Shown here: piece after piece, positions 6,666 to 13,329 of the stretch | How the letters are laid out: each line of letters begins with the position of its first letter | How positions within the stretch are numbered: the stretch's first letter is position 1 | Assembly (NCBI GenBank): GCA_030615555.1 | Contig: JAUWZB010000012.1 | Coordinates: forward strand, 1-14,181 | Direction: 5' to 3' | DNA length: 14,181 nucleotides | Source of the DNA: Dehalococcoidales bacterium | Lineage (GTDB): Bacteria; Chloroflexota; Dehalococcoidia; E44-bin15 | Made by a program: the position numbers and the translations under genes | Notes under the pieces: generated by a model | Databases searched by the model: none | What the model saw: the letters and a program-made list of their open reading frames with translations, nothing else | What the model was told of the DNA's origin: nothing

Positions 6666-7025
6666 TCAGGTCAACAGCGATTTCTCCAGAGCAATTAGCT
6701 TGAAGTAAAGCTTTTCAAGGAGAGGAGACACCGTCATCTCATAATCCGCCTGCGTTAGATAATTTCGTCTGATTGCAATCTTCAAACTGGCGACCACTTC
6801 TAAAAGCGAGCCTATAGACAGCCGAATGAATCTTGCAAAATCCCTTTTGTGGTGCCTTCCGCTTCCCTCAGCGATGTTTAGAGAAATCGAGATAGCTGCC
6901 CTCCTCACCTGTGAAGTTAGGTTATACAACTCCATGGGCGGGAACTTATCTGCAATGTCATAGACCTCATCTATCAGTTCTAAAGCTAAATGCCAGACCT
7001 CCAGGTCTTCAAATCCAAACTTCAT
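6666..7025 (-). CDS. four-helix-bundle protein, 23S rRNA intervening-sequence family
   Basis: This 119-residue protein matches the S23/IVS four-helix-bundle family. The signature opening FEDLEVWHLALELIDEVYD is followed by LTSQVRRAAISISLNIAEGSGR at about 37-58, then RDFARFIRLSIGSLLEVVASL and a final amphipathic helix. Members are found inside 23S rRNA intervening sequences and as free genes, and related folds include the Avd subunit of diversity-generating retroelements. The cellular role is unknown and no reverse transcriptase is in this window. It sits between atpG and atpD on the same strand. Hand counts of two 60-base rows inside it give 26 and 25 GC, against 39 in a row of atpG. There is no Shine-Dalgarno before the ATG at 7025. 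Flanking inverted repeats suggest a mobile cassette. Confidence 0.88.
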   Translation of the reverse strand: MKFGFEDLEVWHLALELIDEVYDIADKFPPMELYNLTSQVRRAAISISLNIAEGSGRHHKRDFARFIRLSIGSLLEVVASLKIAIRRNYLTQADYEMTVSPLLEKLYFKLIALEKSLLT

Positions 7026-7042
7026 AGAATTGCTATAGTCCC

Positions 7043-7078
7043 GATTTCAACGTCTTCAACGATTTTAACGTCTTCAAC
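7043..7078 (-). repeat. tandem 18-base (9-base unit) repeat on the atpG side of the cassette
   Basis: Two adjacent 18-base copies, 7043-7060 and 7061-7078, differ at one base. On the minus strand they break into four 9-base units: GTTGAAGAC, GTTAAAATC, GTTGAAGAC, GTTGAAATC. They begin two bases after the atpG stop codon. Copy 7043-7060 is an imperfect inverted match to 6607-6624. Confidence 0.85.
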
Positions 7079-7080
7079 AT

Positions 7081-7938
7081 CTACACCAGAGCTGCCGCTC
7101 CCCCGGTGATGTCTAGAAGCTCCTTGGTGATCATCTCCTGCCTAGCCTTGTTATAAGTGAGGGTGAGGTCCTCGATAAGCTCATTGGCGTTATCGGTGGC
7201 GTTGCGCATCGCCACCATCCGCGCTGACTGCTCGCTGGCGATGGCCTCAAGAATGGCATGGTAGAGCCCCATCTCTACGAAGCGGGGGAGAAGCTCGGCC
7301 AGAACCTCGTCCGGTGAGGGCTCATAGATATAATCCACATTTCGCCCTGGCTCAATCGCCGCCGGCTCAATAGGGAGCAGCCGCCAGAGCACCGGCCGCT
7401 GGCTCATGGTGGTCACAAACTGGGTGTATGATAGATATACCTCATCGATGAGGCCATCGGTGTAATCATCGATCACGATGCGGGCGATCGGGAGGACATC
7501 GACTATCGAAGGCCGGTCGCCCAGGCGGGTGAACTCGGCGCGCACCTCCTGCCCGGAGCGCACCATGAAATCCCTCCCCTTGCGACCGATCACAACGATG
7601 GTCACGGGAACACGCTGCTCCAGGATAAAGCTCGCCACACTGCGATTGACATTGGCAACAAGCCCGCCACAAAGGCCGCGGTCGGGGGTGATATGGATAA
7701 TGGCGATCCTGTTCACCGACCGCTTAACGAGGAGGGGGTGAATCTCCTCGCCAGAGCGGCGCTGCGCCGCGAGGTCGGCCAGCACCTGCCGCATCTTCTC
7801 GGCGTAAGGGCGAGCAGCAAGAGTGCGCTCCTGAGCACGCCTCATCTTCGAGGCCGCGACCATCTCCATCGCCCTGGTGATCTTGGCTGTGCTCTGGACG
7901 CTTCTGACGCGGCGGCGGATCTCACGAATGGTTGGCAT
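7081..7938 (-). CDS. atpG: F1Fo ATP synthase gamma subunit
   Basis: Gamma is the rotating central shaft of F1. The 285-residue protein begins with the coiled-coil helix MPTIREIRRRVRSVQSTAKITRAMEMVAASKMRRAQ, the strongest family signature. A Rossmann-like middle follows (ITPDRGLCGGLVANVNRS, VIGRKGRDF). It ends with the second coiled-coil helix (SEQSARMVAMRNATDNANELIEDLTLTYNKARQEMITKELLDITGGAAAL). Length is normal. It is 67 bases downstream of atpA, and only a weak GAAAGA-type ribosome-binding site precedes the ATG. The next operon gene, atpD, is displaced by the cassette. Confidence 0.96.
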   Translation of the reverse strand: MPTIREIRRRVRSVQSTAKITRAMEMVAASKMRRAQERTLAARPYAEKMRQVLADLAAQRRSGEEIHPLLVKRSVNRIAIIHITPDRGLCGGLVANVNRSVASFILEQRVPVTIVVIGRKGRDFMVRSGQEVRAEFTRLGDRPSIVDVLPIARIVIDDYTDGLIDEVYLSYTQFVTTMSQRPVLWRLLPIEPAAIEPGRNVDYIYEPSPDEVLAELLPRFVEMGLYHAILEAIASEQSARMVAMRNATDNANELIEDLTLTYNKARQEMITKELLDITGGAAALV

Positions 7939-8005
7939 TCTTTCGACCGTTAGGAATACAATCTATCCGCTCTCTATCACCCATCCTACCGAAACTGTGA
8001 TGCCC

Positions 8006-9514
8006 TCAGTACGGCACCTTCTCCTTGAACTCGGCGACCGCCTTCTTCAGCGCCTCCTCAGTCTCATCGCTGAGCGCCTTTTCCTTGGCGATGCGCTCCC
8101 CTATTTCGGGGTGGCTTGTCCCCAAGAAGCGATGGAAGCCCTCCTCAAAGGCCCTCACCATCTCCACTGGGATATCATCGAGGTAGCCATTGATCACGGC
8201 GTAGAGGATGGTCACCTCTTTTTCCAGGGGCATGGGGACATACTGGGGCTGCTTCAGCACCTCGGTGATGCGCTGCCCCCGCTCCAGTTGCGCCCTGGTG
8301 GCCCTGTCCAGCTCGGCAGCACCAAACTGGGAGAAGGTCGCCAGCTCCCGGTACTGAGCGAGGTCCAGCCGTAATTTCCCCGCCACCTGCTTCATCGCCC
8401 CAGTCTGAGCGGCGCCCCCTACCCTGGAGACGCTGAGGCCGACATTTAGCGCCGGCCGCACCCCGGCATTGAACAGATCGGTTTCCAGATATATCTGACC
8501 GTCGGTGATGGAGATTACATTGGTGGGGATATAGGCCGATATATCGCCGGCCTGGGTTTCGATAATAGGCAGGGCGGTGAGCGAGCCGCCGCCATACTCC
8601 GGCGCCATCTTTGCGGCGCGCTCCAGAAGGCGGCTATGGAGATAGAAGATATCGCCCGGGTAGGCCTCGCGACCTGGGGGACGACGAAGTAGCAAGGAGA
8701 GCTGACGATAGGCCCAGGCATGCTTGGAGAGGTCGTCGTAGATGATCAGGGCATCCCGCCCCTGCTCCATGATCTCCTCGCCGATGGCGCAGCCAGCGTA
8801 AGGAGCGAGATACTGTAGTGCCGCAGGGTCGGAGGCATGAGCGGAGACCACGATGGTATGCTCCATAGCTCCATAGCGCTCCAGAATAGCCACCGCTTGC
8901 GCCACCTTGGAGGATTTCTGTCCGATGGCGACATATATGCAGACGAGGTCGCCACCTTTTTGGCTGATGATGGCATCGAGGGCGATGGCGGTCTTGCCGG
9001 TGGCGCGGTCGCCAATGATGAGCTCTCGCTGCCCCCGCCCCAGGGGAATCATGCTGTCGATAGCCTTGATCCCGGTATGAACCGGGGTATCCACCGACCT
9101 GCGCAGCACCACATTAGGGGCCACCCGCTCTACGGGGCGGGTTTTTTCGTACTTTAGCGGCCCCTTACCATCGAGGGGGGTTCCAACAGGGTCTATCACG
9201 CGCCCGATGAGGCCACCACCTACTGGCACCTCGGCGATCCTCCCAGTGGAGCGTACCTCATCCCCCTCCTTGATCTCGGCCCAGTCGCCGAGGATCACCG
9301 CACCAACGCTATCCTCCTCCAGGTTAAGGGCGATGCCGATCACCCCATTGGGGAACTGGAGCAACTCGTTATACTTGGCGCCGGAGAGCCCATGAATGCG
9401 CGCAATGCCATCGCTCACCTCGACCACGGTGCCCACATCCACCATGGTTACAGTGGTGCCAAACTGCTCGATCTGCTGTTTTATGATGGTGGTGAAGTCA
9501 TGGGCACGAGCCAT
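8006..9514 (-). CDS. atpA: F1Fo ATP synthase alpha subunit
   Basis: Alpha holds the non-catalytic nucleotide sites and the arginine finger of F1. The 502-residue protein has Walker A GDRATGKT at 168-175 and the LIIYDDLSKHAWAYRQLSLLLRRPPGREAYPGD block. The arginine finger lies in VGLSVSRVGGAAQ. Length is typical. The ATG at 9514 follows GGAGGT (9528-9523) by eight bases. That ribosome-binding site is the last of three tandem copies of a 37-38-base unit starting in the 3' end of atpH. Confidence 0.97.
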   Translation of the reverse strand: MARAHDFTTIIKQQIEQFGTTVTMVDVGTVVEVSDGIARIHGLSGAKYNELLQFPNGVIGIALNLEEDSVGAVILGDWAEIKEGDEVRSTGRIAEVPVGGGLIGRVIDPVGTPLDGKGPLKYEKTRPVERVAPNVVLRRSVDTPVHTGIKAIDSMIPLGRGQRELIIGDRATGKTAIALDAIISQKGGDLVCIYVAIGQKSSKVAQAVAILERYGAMEHTIVVSAHASDPAALQYLAPYAGCAIGEEIMEQGRDALIIYDDLSKHAWAYRQLSLLLRRPPGREAYPGDIFYLHSRLLERAAKMAPEYGGGSLTALPIIETQAGDISAYIPTNVISITDGQIYLETDLFNAGVRPALNVGLSVSRVGGAAQTGAMKQVAGKLRLDLAQYRELATFSQFGAAELDRATRAQLERGQRITEVLKQPQYVPMPLEKEVTILYAVINGYLDDIPVEMVRAFEEGFHRFLGTSHPEIGERIAKEKALSDETEEALKKAVAEFKEKVPY

Positions 9515-9522
9515 CCTTTTTT

Positions 9523-9638
9523 ACCTCCGATCTATCCCGTCAGTCTATCTCCAAGAGCGACCTCCCGATCTATCCCACCGAGCTCTCGCGGAGAACGAAA
9601 AACCTCCGATCTATCTCATCAGGCTCTCCCTGAGAGCG
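9523..9638 (-). repeat. three tandem units carrying ribosome-binding motifs, between atpH and atpA
   Basis: On the plus strand, units at 9523-9559, 9560-9597 and 9602-9638 all begin ACCTCC(C)GATCTATC and all end in the short GAGCG or GAACG box. The first and third match at 30 of 37 positions by hand alignment. On the minus strand each unit is a small stem region followed by GATAGATCGGAGGT or its GGGAGGT variant. The stem is perfect in the third unit, GCTCTC/GAGAGC at 9623-9628/9632-9637. The distal unit overlaps the atpH stop codon and the proximal one supplies the atpA ribosome-binding site. Confidence 0.85.
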
Positions 9639-10138
9639 AGAAGCCTCGACTTAGTGCTGCCATCGATGAGCTTATCGCCTACCCTGGCCACCAGCCCCCC
9701 GATAATGGCAGGGTTAACCCTGGTGGTAAGCACAATCTCCCGGTCCACCAGAACGCCGAGACGACGAACAAGCTTAGCTTTTTCTCCAGGCTCCAAGGGG
9801 ACGGCGGTAGCCACCTCAGCATGGGCGATGCCCCGATGTTCATCGACCAGCCGCTCATACTCAAGAACCATATCCGCCACCAGGCCCAATCTCCCCCTGG
9901 ACACCAGTAGCAAGGCCAGGTTCATTACCAGGGGGTTTAACCCCTCAAGGCGCTGGCGCAAAATCCTCGCCTTCTCGTCAAAGTGAATCCTCGGGCTTTC
10001 CAGAAAGGCAAAAAGAAGGGGGTCCTTCACCGCTTCGGAGAGCCGCTCCAGGTCCCTTCGCCATCCCTCTAATTCCTTTCGCTCCAGAGCGATCTGAAAC
10101 GCTGCCTGGGCATGCCTTCTCGCCGAAGCCCTCGCCAT
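9611..10138 (-). CDS. atpH: F1Fo ATP synthase delta subunit
   Basis: Delta joins the top of F1 to the b-subunit stator. The 175-residue protein has the N-terminal six-helix domain (ARASARRHAQAAFQIALERKE; FLESPRIHFDEKARIL). The C-terminal strand-rich part carries the signature HAEVATAVPLEPGEKAKL and NPAIIGGLVARVGDKLIDGSTKSRL. Length is normal. Its ATG overlaps the atpF stop codon by one base (TGATG), so the two are translationally coupled. Its last codons and stop lie in the first unit of the tandem repeat before atpA. Confidence 0.96.
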   Translation of the reverse strand: MARASARRHAQAAFQIALERKELEGWRRDLERLSEAVKDPLLFAFLESPRIHFDEKARILRQRLEGLNPLVMNLALLLVSRGRLGLVADMVLEYERLVDEHRGIAHAEVATAVPLEPGEKAKLVRRLGVLVDREIVLTTRVNPAIIGGLVARVGDKLIDGSTKSRLLALRESLMR

Positions 10139-10662
10139 CAGCCCTCCTTTTTCGAACTCCCCCCATCACCCCTCCCCCCGGGTGCCTGCTCAAGCACCTC
10201 CTCAATGAGCCGGCGATGCTTCTCCCGATCCAGGGTCTCGCTGACCACCTTCTCGGCAGCCAGTATTGCCAGGTCAACAAACTGGTGCCTGAGCTCATCG
10301 ATAGCCTCATCACGCTCCCGCTCGATCTCGGTGCGCGCCCTGGCGATGATAATCTCCGCCTCGTGCCTCGCCTCCCCCCTTGCCTCCTCCTTGAGGCGCT
10401 CCCCCATCTGAGCCGCTTGAGCCAATACATTCTGCCCCCCCCGGCGGGCATCCTCCAGCTGCTCCCTGACCTGCTCCTCGGTCTTTGCCATCTGCTCCTT
10501 GATCTGCTCCGCCTGCTCCATGCTCACCCTGATCCTCTCCGAGCGCTCATCGAGTATCCTTCGGATGGGCTTATAGAACAGCACGGAGAGCAGGCCAAAC
10601 AGAATGAAAAAGCATATAAGCTGCGCCACCAAGCCCGGCACATTGATACCGATTCCCTCCAT
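10138..10662 (-). CDS. atpF: F1Fo ATP synthase b subunit
   Basis: Subunit b forms the peripheral stalk. The 174-residue protein has one N-terminal membrane helix (about 9-30, VPGLVAQLICFFILFGLLSV in its core). The FYKPIRRILDERSERI transition follows, and then a long charged helix to about residue 150 (EQAEQIKEQMAKTEEQVREQ and onward) that fits a right-handed coiled coil. The C-terminal GGRGDGGSSKKEG tail looks flexible. Only one b-type gene is present, suggesting a homodimeric stalk. It lies 24 bases after atpE and overlaps atpH by one base. Confidence 0.95.
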   Translation of the reverse strand: MEGIGINVPGLVAQLICFFILFGLLSVLFYKPIRRILDERSERIRVSMEQAEQIKEQMAKTEEQVREQLEDARRGGQNVLAQAAQMGERLKEEARGEARHEAEIIIARARTEIERERDEAIDELRHQFVDLAILAAEKVVSETLDREKHRRLIEEVLEQAPGGRGDGGSSKKEG

Positions 10663-10686
10663 AGCGATCCCTTTCTTGGCGAGTCC

Positions 10687-10917
10687 CTATGCTACAAAGA
10701 CCAAGATGATCGCCACAATCAGCGCATATATGGCGATGGCCTCACAGAAGGCGATGGCCAAGATCATATTGGTCATGATGGGACCACGGGCCTCGGGGTT
10801 TCGCCCCAGTGCCTGCATGGCACCATATCCTAACATGCCAATCCCTAAACCAGGTCCTAGAGCACCCGCGCCAATGGCAATTGCTGCGGCGAGCAGCTTC
10901 ATCGATTCAGGATCCAT
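10687..10917 (-). CDS. atpE: F1Fo ATP synthase c subunit (proton type)
   Basis: Subunit c forms the membrane rotor ring. The 76-residue protein is a two-helix hairpin. Helix 1 carries the glycine motif GALGPGLGIGMLGYG (18-32). The polar loop is RNPE (39-42), and helix 2 holds the ion-carrying carboxylate E59 (AFCEAIAIYALI). Sodium-type rings usually have Gln in the helix 1 motif (GxGQG) and Ser or Thr after the Glu. Here these are Ile26 and Ala60, so a proton-specific ring is inferred. The helix 1 side has no cleavable signal. A purine-rich AAGGGGGG ribosome-binding site precedes the ATG. It lies 16 bases after atpB, the usual Fo order. Confidence 0.96.
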   Translation of the reverse strand: MDPESMKLLAAAIAIGAGALGPGLGIGMLGYGAMQALGRNPEARGPIMTNMILAIAFCEAIAIYALIVAIILVFVA

Positions 10918-10933
10918 GCTTTATCCCCCCTTC

Positions 10934-11854
10934 TTATTCATGCTCCTCCCGAGGAGTAACGGCCATGACCAGGAAAACCAGGGTCAAGCCTCCGAAGATG
11001 AGCGCCTGAACAAAACCAAGGAATAGCTCAAGCCCATAGAAGGGTATTGCCGCCACCCAGGGGATAAGAAAGATCATCATGAGTATCAATATCTCCCCTG
11101 CGGTCATATTGCCAAAGAGTCGGACGGTAAGGCTGAGGATACGCACCAGCTCGCTTATTACCTCAATAAAGCCAGCAAAGGCCTTAACAACACCTGTGAA
11201 GAAGGTGCCAAGGCCACTTTTGATCTTGCCCCTAAAAATCTGGCTTATGCCCCTAAACAACTCACCTACACTGATAAACCTCCTCATATAGCGGAAAAAG
11301 CCCTGAGACCTTAGGCCCCAATACTCCACAAAGACGAAGGAGACAAGGGCCAGAGCAAGGGGGAAATTGATGTCAGTATTTGCCCCCCGAAAGAGAGGCA
11401 CCAAAACCTGCTCCTCCCCCTCGGTGTGCCAAAAACCTACCGTCATGAAACCGGGAATGAGCGCCAGCCAGGCATTGGCGATGACAAAGATAAATATGGT
11501 AGCGATCACAGGGAAGAACTTGCGCCCATACTCCTTTCCCGCCGTATCATCCACAAAATTGATCAGCATCTCCAAAAGGGCCTCTACAATGTTTTGCAGC
11601 CCCTTGGGCACAATCCTCATCTTTCGCGTAGCGGCAAAACATACCGCCCCCAGCACTATGATAGTGAACAAGGATGCCAACATGGTATTGGTGAAGGGAG
11701 AGCCAAATAGGGGCTCCGCAGCGAGTTCCACATGAGGTTGAGGAACAGAGAAGAAGAGACGCCCCATAAGGAGGAGCACGATGACTACAACAGCTATAAT
11801 TATTATCTTGCGCCATCGGCCAAGCCTGCCCCACCACCAGCCAATTCTAGCCAC
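10934..11854 (-). CDS. atpB: F1Fo ATP synthase a subunit
   Basis: Subunit a forms the proton half-channels against the c ring. The 306-residue protein has an N-terminal membrane helix (about 17-34) and a periplasmic stretch with AAEPLFG. Further membrane helices follow, with the essential arginine R245 in SLTVRLFGNMTAGE and the C-terminal FLGFVQALIFGGLTLVFL. A charged loop at about 185-228 (RRFISVGELFRGISQIFRGK) is longer than in E. coli. The start is GTG at 11854, overlapping the TAG stop of the preceding gene by one base (TAGTG) with GGGGG just upstream. An internal start is unlikely because it would remove the first membrane helix. Confidence 0.95.
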   Translation of the reverse strand: MARIGWWWGRLGRWRKIIIIAVVVIVLLLMGRLFFSVPQPHVELAAEPLFGSPFTNTMLASLFTIIVLGAVCFAATRKMRIVPKGLQNIVEALLEMLINFVDDTAGKEYGRKFFPVIATIFIFVIANAWLALIPGFMTVGFWHTEGEEQVLVPLFRGANTDINFPLALALVSFVFVEYWGLRSQGFFRYMRRFISVGELFRGISQIFRGKIKSGLGTFFTGVVKAFAGFIEVISELVRILSLTVRLFGNMTAGEILILMMIFLIPWVAAIPFYGLELFLGFVQALIFGGLTLVFLVMAVTPREEHE

Positions 11855-12075
11855 TAGTCCCCCTCATCCTTCCCTCGCCCGAGAGCGGGGAGAAGCATGC
11901 GATATGTCCCATAAAAAGCGGCAAACAACCCCACCCCAAGCCCAAGCACGATAAACAGAGGTCTGATACCAATCTCATCAGCAAGCCAAAACCCCAAAAA
12001 GAGCCCCCCGGCAATGCACCCGCCAATCCAAAAGCCGATGCCGCTAAGCCTTAATGCCGCCACCCAGCGATTCAC
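11854..12075 (-). CDS. AtpI/AtpZ-like small membrane protein heading the atp operon
   Basis: This small hydrophobic protein has 73 residues if started at the GTG at 12075. It has two predicted membrane helices (LRLSGIGFWIGGCIAGGLFLGFW and PLFIVLGLGVGLFAAFYGTYRML) joined by a short acidic loop (LADEIGIRP), and ends in a charged tail. Size, topology and first place in the atp operon fit the AtpI/AtpZ group, implicated in c-ring assembly and Mg2+/Ca2+ transport. The sequence is too generic to choose between them. A TTG at 12120 would add 15 residues, but it is the start of the predicted -35 box, and the predicted transcript begins near 12085. AAGGTGG (12085-12079) lies just before the GTG. The stop overlaps the atpB GTG. 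Confidence 0.72.
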   Translation of the reverse strand: MNRWVAALRLSGIGFWIGGCIAGGLFLGFWLADEIGIRPLFIVLGLGVGLFAAFYGTYRMLLPALGRGKDEGD

Positions 12076-12091
12076 GACCCACCTTCGACTC

Positions 12092-12120
12092 AGTATATCA
12101 TACGCTACTACCCCAGGCAA
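12092..12120 (-). promoter_or_regulatory. predicted promoter of the ATP synthase operon
   Basis: On the minus strand TTGCCT (12120-12115), a 17-base spacer and TATACT (12097-12092), with a TGA extended -10 directly upstream, lie just past an intrinsic terminator. The expected start is about 12085, giving a leader of roughly 10 bases before the GTG at 12075. Confidence 0.6.
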
Positions 12121-12136
12121 CTTGCTCCAACATTAG

Positions 12137-12163
12137 AAAAACCCCCCGACTTATCGGGGGGTT
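12137..12163 (-). terminator. intrinsic terminator after the zinc-ribbon gene
   Basis: AACCCCCCGA (12163-12154), loop TAAG, TCGGGGGGTT (12149-12140) and then TTT form a perfect 10-base GC-rich stem with a T5 run on the minus strand. It ends the BFN - zinc-ribbon transcript and isolates the atp operon promoter. There is little T-run in the plus direction. Confidence 0.9.
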
Positions 12164-12190
12164 AATAAGAGCCACCTCTACCTCATCCCC

Positions 12191-12514
12191 TTACTTTGAG
12201 AAAATGCGTGAAAAATCCCCGTCGAACTCCTTTAGGAAGTTATGGAGGTCCAGCATGTCATCGGCGTCTACCACAGCGATTTCGCGGAACTTGGCATACT
12301 CCTCTTCAGCAAGGTCGGTAACCAGCTCGGGGAGCTTCCCTTCCTTGAGCACCGCAGCCACTAAACCCTGACTATGACAACCAGGGCAATAAACGCTAAG
12401 AAACCAGAGGTCACTATAGCGACCGAGAATCCTCACATTTTCCCCTTCGTAGCGCTCCCCACACACGCCACACCTCACAGCCATCATCAAGCGCTTGATA
12501 AGTCTTTCATCCAT
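12191..12514 (-). CDS. small zinc-ribbon protein of unknown function
   Basis: This 107-residue protein was not recognised as a named family. Two CxxC pairs, C15/C18 (RCGVCGERY) and C43/C46 (VYCPGCHSQG), are spaced 25 residues apart as in a treble-clef or zinc-ribbon metal site. The C-terminal half is acidic and helical (ELVTDLAEEEYAKFREIAVVDADDML, then LHNFLKEFDGDFSRIF). No signal peptide or membrane helix is seen. The start follows GAGGT by six bases. It lies 21 bases after the BFN gene in a two-gene operon closed by a strong terminator. Its job is unknown. Confidence 0.75.
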   Translation of the reverse strand: MDERLIKRLMMAVRCGVCGERYEGENVRILGRYSDLWFLSVYCPGCHSQGLVAAVLKEGKLPELVTDLAEEEYAKFREIAVVDADDMLDLHNFLKEFDGDFSRIFSK

Positions 12515-12535
12515 GCCGCTACCTCTAAACAGGCG

Positions 12536-13039
12536 TTATGACTTCTCCAAATCCTCCAGGTTCAGGGTATCGATAAAGTCCCTGAAGGGGGCAAGCCTAC
12601 TCAGCTCATCCTCGCTGAGCTCACCATTTTCACCCTTAGCGGGGAGCAGTATCCCCGCTTTATCCAGCACCGACTCCTCGGCGTAAATCGGCACCTCCAC
12701 CCTTACCGCAAGGGCAATGGCATCACTGGGACGGGAATCGATCTCCATATCCTTTCCATCGACGATAAGGAGGATCTTGGCATAGAAGGTATCGTTACGA
12801 AGGTCGTTGACAATGATCGAGCTGACCCTAGCCCCCAGGACATCGATCACAGAGTGAAGCAGGTCATGGGTCAATGGTCGGGGCACCGACACATCCTGCA
12901 ATCTTATCGCTATAGAGTCCGCCTCCGCGGGGCCTATCCAGATAGGAAGGTAACGCTCCCCCTCCCTCTCCTTGAGGATCACCACCCGCTGATAGTTCAT
13001 CAGGCTCATTCGAATGCTATCAATAGTCATCTCGATCAT
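12536..13039 (-). CDS. bifunctional nuclease family protein (BFN, DUF151)
   Basis: The 167-residue protein matches the BFN/DUF151 family: YQRVVILKEREGERYLPIWIGPAEADSIAIRLQ near the N terminus, PLTHDLLHSVIDVLGA in the middle, then FYAKILLI and the hallmark DSRPSDAIALAVRVEVPIYA. Plant homologues have DNase and RNase activity, but bacterial function is not settled. The C-terminal extension (LSEDELSRLAPFRDFIDTLNLEDLE) resembles the UVR-like tail region of some members. The ATG at 13039 is preferred over TTG at 13045 because GGGAGG (13051-13046) would touch the TTG with no spacing. It has its own promoter and is followed by the zinc-ribbon gene. Confidence 0.88.
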   Translation of the reverse strand: MIEMTIDSIRMSLMNYQRVVILKEREGERYLPIWIGPAEADSIAIRLQDVSVPRPLTHDLLHSVIDVLGARVSSIIVNDLRNDTFYAKILLIVDGKDMEIDSRPSDAIALAVRVEVPIYAEESVLDKAGILLPAKGENGELSEDELSRLAPFRDFIDTLNLEDLEKS

Positions 13040-13072
13040 GGGCAACCTCCCTGGGCCTTCACAACTAGCCCC

Positions 13073-13102
13073 ATTCTACCTTATATTAACTCCTGATGTC
13101 AA
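13073..13102 (-). promoter_or_regulatory. predicted promoter of the BFN - zinc-ribbon operon
   Basis: Perfect -35 TTGACA (13102-13097), an 18-base spacer and -10 TAGAAT (13078-13073) lie on the minus strand. The expected start is near 13066, giving a leader of about 27 bases with AGGGAGGT before the ATG at 13039. Confidence 0.72.
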
Positions 13103-13132
13103 TATAAGTCGTGCCCTCTGGCAGCAACTGCT

Positions 13133-13327
13133 TCAAAATGCTTCACTCCCTCTAGAAAGGAAAACCTTCGCCCGGCGCTCAAAAACGCCCCGCGCCAAAA
13201 GCACGCGCCTGTGGCACTTCTGACACCTGATCCCAATATCAGCGCCCACCCTGATCACCTGCCACTGGTCGCTGCCACAGGGATGCTTCTTCTTAAGGCG
13301 CACCACATCGCCAATCTTTATCTCCAT
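13133..13327 (-). CDS. DUF951 family protein
   Basis: This 64-residue protein matches the small DUF951 family: MEIKIGDVVRLKKKHPCGSDQWQVIRVGADIGIRC, then CQKC and the conserved VLLARGVFERRAKVF. Cys17, Cys35 and Cys38 are probable metal ligands. The N-terminal GDVVRLKKKHPCG looks like a small beta-barrel (SH3-like) start. Its function is unknown. It begins two bases after the pyrF stop (TAG-AG-ATG), so translation is probably coupled to pyrF. The next gene, BFN, has its own promoter. Confidence 0.88.
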   Translation of the reverse strand: MEIKIGDVVRLKKKHPCGSDQWQVIRVGADIGIRCQKCHRRVLLARGVFERRAKVFLSRGSEAF

Positions 13328-13329
13328 CT

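Larger units (their letters stand above)
6606..7078. mobile_element. putative small cassette carrying the four-helix-bundle gene
   Basis: The stretch between the atpG stop and the atpD ribosome-binding site is bounded by inverted 18-base repeats (15 of 18 matching), has low GC and holds a single gene unrelated to ATP synthase. No transposase and no clear target duplication are visible. The mobile nature is inferred from these features only. Confidence 0.45.

Noticed and set aside
5854..6708. 284-residue plus-strand frame across the atpD start and into the four-helix-bundle gene
   Set aside because: It is rich in Ser and Pro, has no recognisable domain and is antisense to two supported genes.
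6606..7078. diversity-generating retroelement with an Avd-like protein
   Set aside because: No reverse transcriptase, template repeat or variable repeat is visible. The protein fits the broader IVS four-helix-bundle family.
9392..9986. plus-strand frames of 172 and 196 residues over the atpA-atpH junction
   Set aside because: They lie opposite atpA, atpH and the tandem repeat units, and show no recognisable domain.
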